Assembly: GCA_001972305.1 (NCBI GenBank)
Contig: BDDD01005137.1
Location: forward strand, 33,380-97,379
Direction of reading: 5' to 3'
DNA: 64,000 nt
DNA from: Cephalotus follicularis
Lineage: Eukaryota > Streptophyta > Magnoliopsida > Oxalidales > Cephalotaceae
The notes beneath the pieces are model-generated. The model made no database searches, was not told the DNA's origin, and was given only the letters and a program-made list of their open reading frames with translations. Made by a program: the position numbers and the translations under genes. Below are positions 48,330-58,239 of this stretch, in pieces. Each line of letters opens with the position of its first letter. Within the stretch, counting starts at the first letter, position 1.

Positions 48330-49300
48330 TAGGAGCCATGAAATCTGAGATGGATTCTATGTACTCCAACCAAGTTTAGAATTTGGTTGAAGCACCCGAA
48401 GGCATAGTGCCTATTGGCTGCAAAAGGATCTTCAAAAAGAAGATGAACACATATGGAAAAATCGAAACATATAAAGCTCGATTAGTGGCGAAAGGGTATA
48501 GACAGCGACATGTTGTCGACTATACTGAGACATTCTCACCTGTCACCATGCTCAAATCCATTTGGATATTGCTTGAGATTGATGCTCATTATGATTATGA
48601 GATATGACAAATGGATGTCAAGACGACATTTTTAAATAGGCGTCTTGAAGAGGACATCTATATGTCCCAACCCGAGAGGTTTACATCTACCGAGCATCCG
48701 CACATGGTGTGCAAGCTCGAACGGTACATTTATGGATTAAAGCTAGCATCACGTAGCTGGAATCCACGTTCCGATGAAGCTGTCAAAGCCTTTGACTTCA
48801 TTAAAAATATAGATGAGCCCTGTGTTTATCGAAAGCAAGAGGGACCTAATATCAATTTCTTAGTACTATATGTAGATGTCATCCTACTAATTGGGAATGA
48901 TGTAGGAATGTTGAAGTCTGCAAAAGTATGGCTAGCTAAGAACTTTTTCATGAAAGATTTGGGAGAAGCCACCTATATACTGGGTATTATGATCTACAGG
49001 GACAGATCCAATAGGTTGCTAGGGCTTTCCCAAAGCCAGTACATCAGCAAGGTACTGAAAAGGTTTAGCATAGAGAACTCTAAGAGAGGCCTATTGCCAA
49101 TAGGTAAAGGAATTCAACATTCTCGAAAGATGTCTCCACAGACATCTGAAGAGAGAGCACGCATGAGTTGGATACCTTATGCTTCGGCAGTATGGTCGAT
49201 CATGTATTCCATGTTATGTAATAGGCCTGATGCCGCGCATACCTCAGGAATGACAAGCCGATTTCAGTTTGATCCAGGTGAGAAGCACTGGAAAGTGGTC
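48330..49300 (+). pseudogene. Reverse transcriptase of copia E
   Basis: CKRIFKKKMNTYGKIETYKA, DYTETFSPVTMLKSIWILLE, then MDVKTTFLNRRLEEDIYMSQ and CKLERYIYGLKLASRSWN. The catalytic YVDD reads YVDV near 48870-48885, removing an essential Asp. Stops near 48380 and 48605 replace Trp codons. Confidence 0.93.
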
Positions 49301-49873
49301 AAGGGGATTCTGAAGTACCTTAGAAGCACTCGGGATATCTTCTTGATATATGGAAAGGATAGTGAGTTGAAATTGGAAGGCTATACATACTCCAGTTTTG
49401 ATAGTGATCCAGATGATCACAAGTCAGTCTCTGTATATGTTTTTGTACTTTATGGAGGAGCTATGAGCTAGCGCAGTTCAAAGCAAGGGACTATAGAAAA
49501 TTCTACGACATAAGCCGATTACATAGCAGCCTCAGATGCCGCCAAGGAAGGTGTATGGATGCGCAAGTTCATCACTGAACTCGGAGTTGTTCCTACCATT
49601 AGCAGTCCGGTTGTAATATACTGTGACAATAATGGGGTTGTAGCACACGCTAAGGAACCGCGGTCTCACCAGCGATCCAAACACATCGAGTGGCGCTATC
49701 ATTTGATTCGAGAAATCATTGGTAGGGGAGATATTCTGCTAGAGAGAATCTCCTCAAAGGAGAACACAACAAATCCACTAACAAAGGCAATGGGCACAAA
49801 GACTTTGGAGCGTCATCGTGGGACAATGGGCTTAGGCTATAGGAGTTCATGGCTTGAGGGTCAAGTGAGAGAT
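49300..49873 (+). pseudogene. RNase H of copia E
   Basis: GILKYLRSTRDIFLIYGKDS, ELKLEGYTYSSFDSDPDDHK (the catalytic Asp of GYSD replaced by Thr-Tyr), a stop near 49469, then DYIAASDAAKEGVWMRKFIT, IYCDNNGVVAHAKEPRSHQR, SKHIEWRYHLIREIIGRGDI and a C-terminal GYRSSWLEGQVRDC directly before the LTR. Confidence 0.92.
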
Positions 49874-52163
49874 TGTTAGATAGGGTGACCCGACAAGCCA
49901 TTGGATGAGATTTTGTATCAAACCTATATGTGTATATAAATAGTCTTATTCCAGATATATGACACGTGCTATTATGTTTATAATTTATAAGGCAATATCA
50001 CTTGTGTTTTATCGTATAAATGAAGTAGCCTAAATAAACCTACTTATGCTTGTGATGCCCTAACATAAGGTTGAATACCAATCATGGAGGCAATGAGATT
50101 GGCTACCTTATTCATTATGTTGAATTAGTTCCAAGTCATAGGTTCACATTTTGGGCATTAGTGAACCGGATAGACTTGCGCGTATGTTGCCTGCTTTTGG
50201 GAATTGGAGGATGGATTCTCTCACTACCATCGGTGTTGCGACACTAGGGCAAATCGGGGTGCGTGCTGGGATCGTGTATACTGAACTGGACCCACGTAGC
50301 ATACACTATTTATATAGTCACTATTCTCGTGTCAGTAGTGACTCCTACTTGTTGTGGTTGTGTATAAGTGCTAGACACTTAATGAGTTCTCGAACTCGTC
50401 TGATCCATAGACCTGAGCGACTGCTCTATATTGTATGGAGACGGTTATGCTTTGATCTCCACCTTACCCAGTTCTTACGCGGGGCTAGAAATCGTGTGGT
50501 TTTTGGGTATGATTGAATCTATACGAATATAAGCAGGTGCGCAATATAGGATTGTCACACCTGAGCGGAGGTGATCGGCCCTATTATGGTCTGATTGTAC
50601 TTTGGACTTATGAAATCCTTGGCGAAGGTCGAGGTGGACTGAAAATTGGATTTCTGGAGAGTCTACCAAAGGTCCTAGTAATAATAAGATATTTTATCTA
50701 TTGAGGTATTATCTAGGGTTGACACGTATCCTTACCCTAGACCTCAATCAAGGCCGAGTATGACGAGGGATTATAGTACACGCGAACTGACGACTTAAAA
50801 AGTCTCTCATTACGACGGTCCATGATAAATTATGAGAAAATTAATTGGATTAATTTTTCATCTGGATAATATTGGATATTAGTTTGAAAGCATTTTTTAA
50901 ATAGGTCTGGGTCTATTTAGAATGGCTTAACCGAACCCAAGGGGTATTTTGGTAATTTATACACACCTCCGATTTCAACCGAGATTTTAAAGGGTCCCTG
51001 TCCGATAATGATTTCTTCATAAATATGTTGAACATATTTAGTATTGGTGATAATTATAAAATCAAATATTGGTTATGTGGATTTTGCGAATTATGTCATC
51101 GTTAAATGGTGACATATTCGCTTAATCTTATTTAATTAGTATTCGAAGGGACATGTGACATTACTAAAATGAGTATGACTCATTTAAGTTTTAAGTTATT
51201 GTTGGTTGCTTTCTTGGAGAAGTGAACATGTGTCATACAAAGAATTAGTTGGATTCATTTTTGACACATGTAAAGTCCAGCATGATTAAGCGTCGACGCC
51301 TTTGGAGAAGGCATTGACGCTTAGCCTATCTAAGCGTCGATGCCCATGCTAGGGCACTAAGCGTCGACGCCATTAGAGAAAGCGTCGATGCTTAGTGCCC
51401 TAACGTGGGCACACTACATGGACACGCGATGTGGGCACGCTTTTTTCCACTCCCAGCCAATTTTCCTTCTCATAGAGAATTGAAGGGAGCACGTCAACAT
51501 CATGGGAAGGGGTTTCCTTAGAGGAAGAAACAGGTTGTGCGACATGGTGCATGATTGGTGCGGCGCTAGTGCGTGCGACATTTTCGTGCGACCTAATCGG
51601 TATAAAATAGAGCTTGTAAAATTGCAGTGGTTGCGTGCAACACTTGGCTCTCTTTTCACAGATTTTCGTTCACCAAGTTTGGAGCTAACCTAAGGTGGAT
51701 TGTGATTGACAATCTTTATCAATCTCAATGTTCCCTTTGTGAGCATAGAGTGGAAACACAGTGAGTTGCAAAGTAGAGACTAGTTTTGTCAAAGAATATT
51801 TGCCGGGGTTTGGAACCTAGTACTTGGAGTAGCATTGTTTCATCTTGGAGAAGGAACTAAAAGCTTGAAGGGACTCTTCTCAAGCAAGTAGCGGCAAAGA
51901 CGAAGGAGCCATCACCATTCGGTATGATCTCCCTGTTCTTCTCTGTGTCGCCATGTTCATCACACAAGCATGCATGTGTATTGATCATTCAATTATATAG
52001 TTGATGTGGTGTTCCTTTGTGACCTGTATTCCCTGAATTGGACGTGTTTCCTGAGTGTTGAGAGGATTTGCTTCCGCTGCTAATTGATTAGAAAATTTTT
52101 GTTTGTTCCTCTAAGCACCCTGGTCTGATTTCCATATGCGGGGTTGGATTACCATTCCCAACA
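49874..52163 (+). repeat. 3' LTR of copia E (2.3 kb)
   Basis: TGTTAGATAGGGTGACC ... CATTCCCAACA. It aligns with the F LTR (61485-63651): shared GTGAACCGGATAGACTTGCG near 50160, ATTGTATGGAGACGGTTATG near 50432, and the 'cggcaaagacgaaggagcc' region near 51890. The last bases have diverged from F. A GTCGAC array is at 51284-51395. The CTTCC after it has no visible partner because the 5' LTR is missing. Confidence 0.85.
51284..51395 (+). repeat. AAGCGTCGACGCC array in copia E LTR
   Basis: Five cassettes: TTAAGCGTCGACGCCTTTGG, GGCATTGACGCTTAGCC, CTAAGCGTCGATGCCC, CTAAGCGTCGACGCCATTAG and AAAGCGTCGATGCTTAG. The phrase 'gctagggcactaagcgtcga' is partly repeated inverted as 'gatgcttagtgccctaacg', so the whole block can fold on itself. 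Confidence 0.85.
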
Positions 52164-52314
52164 CTTCCTCGATGGACTTGGTGGTCTGGCAGTGAGGTTA
52201 GGATCTCCAAAAGTGTTGGAGCTCCCCCCAACTTTCTTCTGTAGTGCCTTCCTCAAGTTCAAAAAATGTCCTCTAGCCGTTATCTCTACAATACAACTAA
52301 CAAAATAAGGTTAT

Positions 52315-52605
52315 TTAGGGATTAGAGAAGAATAAATTGTACGGTTTGAGAAGGAAAATTTGAACAACAGACAAACGATATCTGCTAGAGTCAAAGACTT
52401 CAAATGCTACTTCGTCATGTTCCTCATACACTAGAGGAACACTAATGCCAGATGATCTGAGTGTTCCCTCTATCACGATGCTGAGTACATGTGTGGGTGA
52501 CAACATGCTATCTAGGAACCTCTGCTCAGTGGGAGTCAGAGGATTTCTTTTATTCATGGATGATCTGGACATATCATCTGACATAGCAGGAATAAATCCA
52601 TCCAG
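52315..52605 (-). pseudogene. Gypsy-type 'putative transposon protein' gene, C-terminal part
   Basis: Minus frame LDGFIPAMSDDMSRSSMNKR ... VVQIFLLKPYNL continues the protein whose earlier part lies at 53066-53373, across solo LTR S2. The earlier part resembles the plant 'transposase (putative), gypsy type' domain (PF04195). This tail itself is not recognised. The ATG at the edge of the open frame lies in S2 and is not a true start. Confidence 0.6.
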
Positions 52606-52610
52606 ACCAT

Positions 52611-53060
52611 TGTTCACGTAAAAAGAATGTTTTAAAATTTATAGCCGCAAGTGCACGGATCATGCAGTAACGGGTCGAACGCAGGGAAACGTTAAACTAG
52701 TTATAAATTATTCAACCTAGGTGAAGTATACCAAATTTGAGATAAACTACCAAAAACTACTAATTATGCAAAAATAATAAAACAATTGAAAACAGGCAAG
52801 AAATAAATAAAATAAAATAACAGACTAAAATAATGAGCCTTAAATTTTGACTTCTCTCGCTTAAGTGGGTGCACTATTTAACCGATTTTTGACTTTAAAC
52901 CACTTTAACTCGAAAAGTAGCGTTTTATCTCCATTTTCTCTTATTCAGCAATAATTGACATAATACCTGAAAATCAAATAAACACAACCACAGTAGTCTA
53001 TTCCAAGCATAAAAATATAACAAATAACTCTTTAAAAACCACACATTTTTATGCTAAACA
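52611..53060 (-). repeat. Solo LTR S2 (450 bp), array-less relative of S1
   Basis: On the plus strand TGTTCACGTAAAAAGAATG ... TTTTATGCTAAACA, with TSD ACCAT at 52606-52610 and 53061-53065. Sense (minus) shares about 105 bp at its start and about 170 bp at its end with S1; the middle is unrelated and has no GTCGAC cassettes. It cuts the gypsy-type gene. Confidence 0.9.
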
Positions 53061-53065
53061 ACCAT

Positions 53066-53373
53066 CAACCAAGAAGTATCTCCACCTCCAATTCTTGATG
53101 GATTAGGTCTAGTCCACCAAGAGCTTTCTCTCTACTCTTGATTTGAAGTAGAAGCCTAGGTCAGGGCAACTTGCAATGGTGAAGAATTCTTTGAAGAGGC
53201 CAATTGAAGCAGGAATGGATTTCTCCAAGTACTTCACCAAGAAGCCCATCAGGAATGCCCAAGACTAAGCTTGGAACTGCCTAGGGTACAGACCATAGCG
53301 CTATAACACTTGCAAGGAAAATGAGGATAGAGGAAGACGCAGACCATGCCTCAGGGAATCCTCGAATACTATG
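53066..53373 (-). pseudogene. Gypsy-type 'putative transposon protein' domain, central part
   Basis: The minus strand reads FEDSLRHGLRLPLSSFSLQV near the upstream edge, then after stops and frameshifts SWAFLMGFLVKYLE, IGLFKEFFTIASCPDLGFYF and SIKNWRWRYFLVDG. The family pattern is YxDxLRxGLRFPLxPF...WRxLVGFLVL...LFxxLF...WYYFxxR...SIKGWKxRFFFV. I am fairly confident of the PF04195-like assignment. Its biochemical role is unknown; it occurs in some plant gypsy elements. It is cut on the left by S2 and on the right by solo LTR G. Confidence 0.7.
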
Positions 53374-54540
53374 AATAGTGTCACACCCCATTTGTATAAC
53401 AACACTTAGCTCATGGCAATCAACGTAAAATATTCAGCTTAACAATAATCGGGGAAATTTAAATATTCTCCGACACTTATAACATTGCGGAAGCATTTGA
53501 CACATAAACTTAATTAACACGTAACATGCATCACATACTACAAGTTACAACAGTAAAATATTGTCATTGTCAATTACCCTTAAACGGAGCATGAACTAAT
53601 ACTTAATCAAATTACATAAGTTCATCAATACGAAAATCCAAATTAAACACCTCTCAATACATTATCCAATTTAACATTACATAAATGAATAACTCAGTCT
53701 CTTCTTCAATCCTCCAACGTACGCTGTATCAGTCTCACTGCATCAATCTAAAATTGTAGGGGTTAGCCTTTGTCCTCACTCGACTAAGTAGAGAAATTAT
53801 AAATACATTTTGGGGTCAATGATAATGAATGTATGAATGAATCGTGATGCAATACATAGTATATAACAATATATACATATATATCTATATATGTATATGT
53901 ATCAATAGGTGAGCAACCATGCCAAGTGGCTACAACCAGCAATCCATCAATACACGAAGGCATCGCCATCTCCTGGCCCAGATACACAACTCATCACTCC
54001 AGTCCCGCCTTCGGACGACTCGAAGCATGTCACAATCCAATGTTACTTTCGCACTATGGCTAAGTAACCAACATCATGGGTTCCTCCAGCCATCTGTTGG
54101 CGCCTAGAGTCCAACCTTGCCATTTGCGTCAGTGGCAATCTCCTACCACCGCGACTAATACAACAACAATCCAATCACAATCCAATTCAAATAATTTATA
54201 TAAATAAATACTTGAAAACATATATTTGTTCAAATATATAACAATCCTCTTTCAAGTAGTTTATGCGTCATAAAATACCTGTCACAGCATATTTACTCAA
54301 AATATGTCTCAATCCTTTGAAAACGTATTTCAATTTTGAACATAACATTTTATGTAAAATTAATGATTTAAAATAAATCATGAATGCAACTTCCTAAAAT
54401 GATAAAACATTTTAGAAGCAATAACAATCCAGTTCACAATTCAATCCAGTACACAATTCAATCCCTAGCAAATGCAATGCAAACATATGCTCAAATGCAA
54501 CCAGGTTCTTGGTGTTGCACCTATGTTTTACCACTTTCTC

Positions 54541-54842
54541 TAAGGGTCGATTATTTCCCTAATCAGTCGATTGTTTCCTCTAACATTCGGCTGTTTCATT
54601 GAGTAGTTGGATGCTTTCCTTCCGCAGTCGACTGTTCTGGGTCGAGTAACATATGAGCAGTCGGCTATTTTCTAAACAGTCGGCTGTTCCTACAAAACAG
54701 TATACATACGATCCTCCCAGTAATATCCTGTCATATCTGGGAAAAATAACACATGCACATTCAACTGTTTTCCTTTAACAGTCGACTGTCTACCTTGAAC
54801 AGTTGACTGTTGTCCTTGAACAGTCGGTTGTTCAGCGAAACA
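54541..54842. repeat. CAGTCGACTG palindrome array 1 in solo LTR G
   Basis: About a dozen cassettes: GGTCGATTATTTCC, CAGTCGATTGTTTCC, GCAGTCGACTGTTC, GCAGTCGGCTATTTTC, ACAGTCGGCTGTTCC, AACAGTCGACTGTC, AACAGTTGACTGTTG and ACAGTCGGTTGTTC. Same place in the LTR as the GCGTCGACGC array of solo LTR B, with alignable sequence on both sides. Confidence 0.88.
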
Positions 54843-55551
54843 ACAATATGCAATCATTCAATTTTATCCAAATAGATTATCGCAAACTATTCAACCATAT
54901 TCATATATGCAATTCAGTTGATTATTCACTCAGAATATCACATGCATGGCAGGTTAACAACTAACAGCAACCATGACATCAATCCAACAATCCACAATCC
55001 ATAAACTCATGCATTTCACCAATGAAAATTTATTATTTTTGAACTCAAATTTGCATGTATAATTCTCATACCTTTGATTCCAAGTTAGGAAGCAAAAGTC
55101 AACCTTTTTAAGTCCACAAAACAGTAGCTTTAAGCCTCCCTGGTCCGGTCTCATAGCTCCGATCCGAGCTCCCAAGCTTCTCTCTTAGTTCAACAATGGA
55201 GAATAGAATTCTCTATCTCTCTCTCTTCTTTTCTTTCCCGTTTTCTCTCTAACTTTCTCTGTTTTTCTCTTTCATAGGTGCTGGGAGAGAGAGATGAAGA
55301 AGAGAGTCTTATGCAGGTGATCTTTTCTCTCCCTCTCTCCTAACCCATTTGCATGGCGCCTAAGTGCCATTTCCTTCCCTCTCCATTAGTTTGCATGCGC
55401 CACCTGGTACAATCCTACTTACATCAGCCTGAATGGAGTACAAGTGGAATTTTCTTTCTCTCCTATGGCCGCATGACGCACGGGTGGCATCCATTTCCTT
55501 CCCGTTAGTTGCTGCATGTGATCTCTTCACATGTTATTCTGACAGAGCGTT

Positions 55552-55714
55552 GTCCAGTCGACTGTTCTCTTAACTTTTTGTGCTGTCAAATAGTTTAACA
55601 GTGGGATATTTCTCTAGCAGTCGACTGTTTCTTAAATAGTCTCCTAGTCGACTGTGTTCTAATGATAGTCGCCTGTCTCCTTCAGAATCAACACTTCACT
55701 CTTTGCATCGACGC
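55552..55714. repeat. CAGTCGACTG palindrome array 2 in solo LTR G, with one GC-armed unit
   Basis: CCAGTCGACTGTTC, CAGTCGACTGTTTC, CTAGTCGACTGTG, ATAGTCGCCTGTC, and then GCATCGACGCTTTGAG near 55705, which has the arms typical of the other LTRs. Both word types therefore coexist in one LTR. Confidence 0.82.
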
Positions 55715-55853
55715 TTTGAGTGCACTTTGCCATAATTCAATTCATCACTCAATTTGGAAACATTATCAAATTAGAAAGTCCATCATTTTATTAATTCATA
55801 TTTCAATTACAATGGGAAATACAAAGGATGAAAATTCCGGGCATTACAAATAG

Positions 55854-56000
55854 CCTAGGCATGTTCTCGGTGGCATGTCTGCCATTATTGGAGACCCATA
55901 TGGTCAGACCATGAGGTTTATGGAATTCCTTGGCCAGTGTTGTAGCTTGAGCCAAATTAAATTTTCTCGTAAGATACTGACATGAAGAAATTTAGAGGCA
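55854..56000 (-). pseudogene. Gypsy-type 'putative transposon protein', N-terminal part
   Basis: On the minus strand the frame TLAKEFHKPHGLTIWVSNNG, then ATENMPRLF, runs into TSD AATAG and, if solo LTR G is removed, continues as FEDSLRHGLRLP at 53373. No clear start codon is seen. Confidence 0.55.
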
Positions 56001-57141
56001 CAGAAGCGCAGGATTGAGGGTTTCAAGGCACAAAGTGGCCGAAACCCTAAGGGAGAAAGTAAAAAAAATTCTCTAAACTCTAAATCATTTCATCCCATGA
56101 AATAAGCGTTTTATTAATTCTGAGAATCACCATTGATTAGTTTGATTAAGTAAGAACACAAAATAGCAAGAGGAAAGTTTAGGATTTGCTTACTTTGAAG
56201 GCCCAAATCTTTCCAAAGCTATAGGATGGTTCCTTTTGGTGTGTTGCATTCAAAGGCTCCAACAAACTCTTCAAGTCCTCTTCCTCCTAGAAGCCAAAGA
56301 TCCCAAAATCTCCTTTTGAAAATTTTAGCCCAAATGAAGAAATAAAGGCTAATTAAACACCTTTTGAGTTGTACCACACTAAGAGATGGATTTGAGAAAA
56401 AGGCTTGAAGTGCTAGCTTATAATATGATGAGAGAGCTTCAAGAGAAAATGGCCATGGAGAATTCCCAATTCTCTAACCTAAAGGGCTGCCATTAAAGGA
56501 GAAGAGGAGAGAGAATAGCCTTTTGTTATGTTATGTTGACTAGTCAAATAAGAAAGCTAGTAAAGTGTTTAAATAGTAAACACTTTCTCTCTCCCATGTG
56601 TCTCACTCATGCTCCATATTTTCCCACTCACTTTCAATCCTTTTAGAAGCTCTCTACTAGGTAATTAATAATTATTATTATGCCACTTAATTATAACATA
56701 AATTCCATAATCTTACCTCCTTATCTAGGTGTGCGGCCCTCAAAATTTGGGTTAAGTGGACAATAGAAATTTAACAATATCTCTGATATCTCTACGACAG
56801 AGCACTGCGTGTTTGACGTTTAGACTGATCAATCAATTAGGACACGGATGTCACAATCCTGAATCCAACTTTTAATATTCTTCAGTTCGCTCTTGATTTC
56901 ACGAATCAATTGGTGTCTTGAGTTTAGTTCTACCTGGTACTGCTTTTCTATTCCTATAAAGTTTGATCTAAAGGTTTCGTTTCTAGTTTGACTGTCCTAT
57001 TTCTGGCAGGGAGAGCCTCGTGGGACTATCTACTGGCTTTCTCCAGATAACTCTCATATCCAGAGGAGTCTGACATTCTTGAAAATAAGCAGTGCGTTAA
57101 CATATATATATGTGTGTGTGTGTGTGTGGTAAAAAATGAAT
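56001..57141. other. Unassigned sequence
   Basis: AT-rich DNA without recognised genes, LTR ends or arrays. A 'gtgcggccctcaaaatttgggttaag' region near 56730 and the following 300 bp are less AT-rich but give no recognisable protein. Confidence 0.4.
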
Positions 57142-57465
57142 ATCATTGTCATAGGATATAACTTAAATAATTTTCACTTTAATTACCGAACTCATCTTTC
57201 ATAAATCCAACCATTGAATTTAATTTTTTATATGTATAGATCAGCATACCGAATTTCAAATTAATTGAAAATCTCTAACTATTTCATCTTTTATTAAAAA
57301 ATTCAACTGTTTTATAATGTTCTCATTTAGTGTAAAAGAATAACAAATTGGCATGCATACTTTATATAAGTAGAACATCTAATCCAACAATTGATTTATG
57401 AAATATGATCCATAGGTCCATAAATTAAAGTGAAAATGATATAAGTTATATCCTATGACAAGGAC
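57142..57465. mobile_element. MITE-like foldback element (about 320 bp)
   Basis: The left arm CATTGTCATAGGATATAACT (57144 on) and the right arm, ending near 57463, are inverted copies over about 80 bp with mismatches: GATATAACTTA.AT.ATTTTC, ACTTTAATT and TTTCATAAAT are shared. Both ends abut TA/TG microsatellites, consistent with a TA-rich target, but no exact TSD can be fixed. No coding. Confidence 0.7.
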
Positions 57466-57523
57466 ATATATATATATATATTCTAAGAGTCTACACAATC
57501 ACAAACTTGGATCTAATACCAAA

Positions 57524-58233
57524 TGTGACGCCCATGAAATCCTGACTCCTAAATTTCAGTGCGTTAACTAATATTTTGAGTTGATCATGAATTTAAAATT
57601 CTTCTTAATTACAACTCCTATTGCTTAATCATTACTCCACATTCTCGAGCCTAAACAGTAATACCCAAAATATTCATCCATAGACAAAAATGTTGGTTTC
57701 TATATAAAGTGGTTGGATTACCATTTAAACTAACCATTTCCATGCAAGCCTACAGAGGAATAGATTAACATGTGAAGAAGCCTATGCCAAAATCATTTGA
57801 ACACCACTTCGATATAACCAATAAAAGAGAGGAGAAGGAGAATGCATACAAACTTTCTTTGTTGTTCTGTAACTCTTCCTTTCTTTTCAAATAACTATAT
57901 TAGTTCAAGACACTTGAATAGTAAAGGCTATGCTACCTCAAAGATATCCATACCAAGAGAGAAGCAAGAGATCAAGGAAAGGGACAGTGTAGATTTGGCC
58001 AAGACCAAAGCAAAAAAGTGTCAGCTCTAGTTCAAAGTCTTTTTGCCTCAGCTTGTGAAATGAACCTTAACCTTTTCCATTCCCCATCACTTAGTATTTA
58101 TACTAAGTGATAAGTCAAGCTATACTGCATCCTTTATGACCTAGTCAAAGGTAGTAAATAAATGAGAATAATCAACACGATTAATCCCATTAATCTGTGG
58201 TATTTTAATGGCACTAATTTCATTAGTACAATT
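57524..58233 (-). repeat. Possible LTR end with adjacent PBS-like site
   Basis: On the minus strand GGGCGTCACA is followed by TTTGGTATTAGATCC, a mutated initiator-Met-type PBS. This suggests the 3' end of a gypsy-like 5' LTR spanning part of 57524-58233, with its internal region to the left, mostly lost. The other LTR border is not visible. Confidence 0.4.
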
Positions 58234-58234
58234 N
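58234..58234. other. Ambiguous base (N)
   Basis: The only non-ACGT character in the window, within 'acaattnaaaaac'. It may mark a low-quality call or a closed gap, so continuity between 58233 and 58235 should be treated with care. Confidence 0.95.
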
Positions 58235-58239
58235 AAAAA

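Larger units (their letters stand above)
45810..52163 (+). mobile_element. Copia element E (plus), lacking its 5' LTR
   Basis: In order on the plus strand: gag, protease, integrase, RT, RNase H, PPT-like AAGTGAGAGAT and a 2.3 kb LTR. The order integrase before RT identifies Ty1/copia. No 5' LTR is present and stops are frequent. Together with D it forms a head-to-head pair. Confidence 0.93.
53379..55848 (-). repeat. Solo LTR G (2.5 kb, Tekay-type)
   Basis: TGTCACACCCCA ... CCGGGCATTACA on the plus strand, with TSD AATAG at 53374-53378 and 55849-55853. It aligns with solo LTR B at its start (TGTCACACCCC; 'cggagcatgaac'; 'tttgtcctcactcg'), in the middle ('gcaaacatatgctcaa') and near 55070 (GATTCCAAGTTAGGA). 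The 75-bp minisatellite of B has no obvious counterpart. It contains two arrays built mainly on CAGTCGACTG. Confidence 0.9.

Noticed and set aside
52315-52617. 100-residue open frame as a small host gene
   Set aside because: Its start codon lies within solo LTR S2, and the frame continues a gypsy-type protein on the other side of that LTR.
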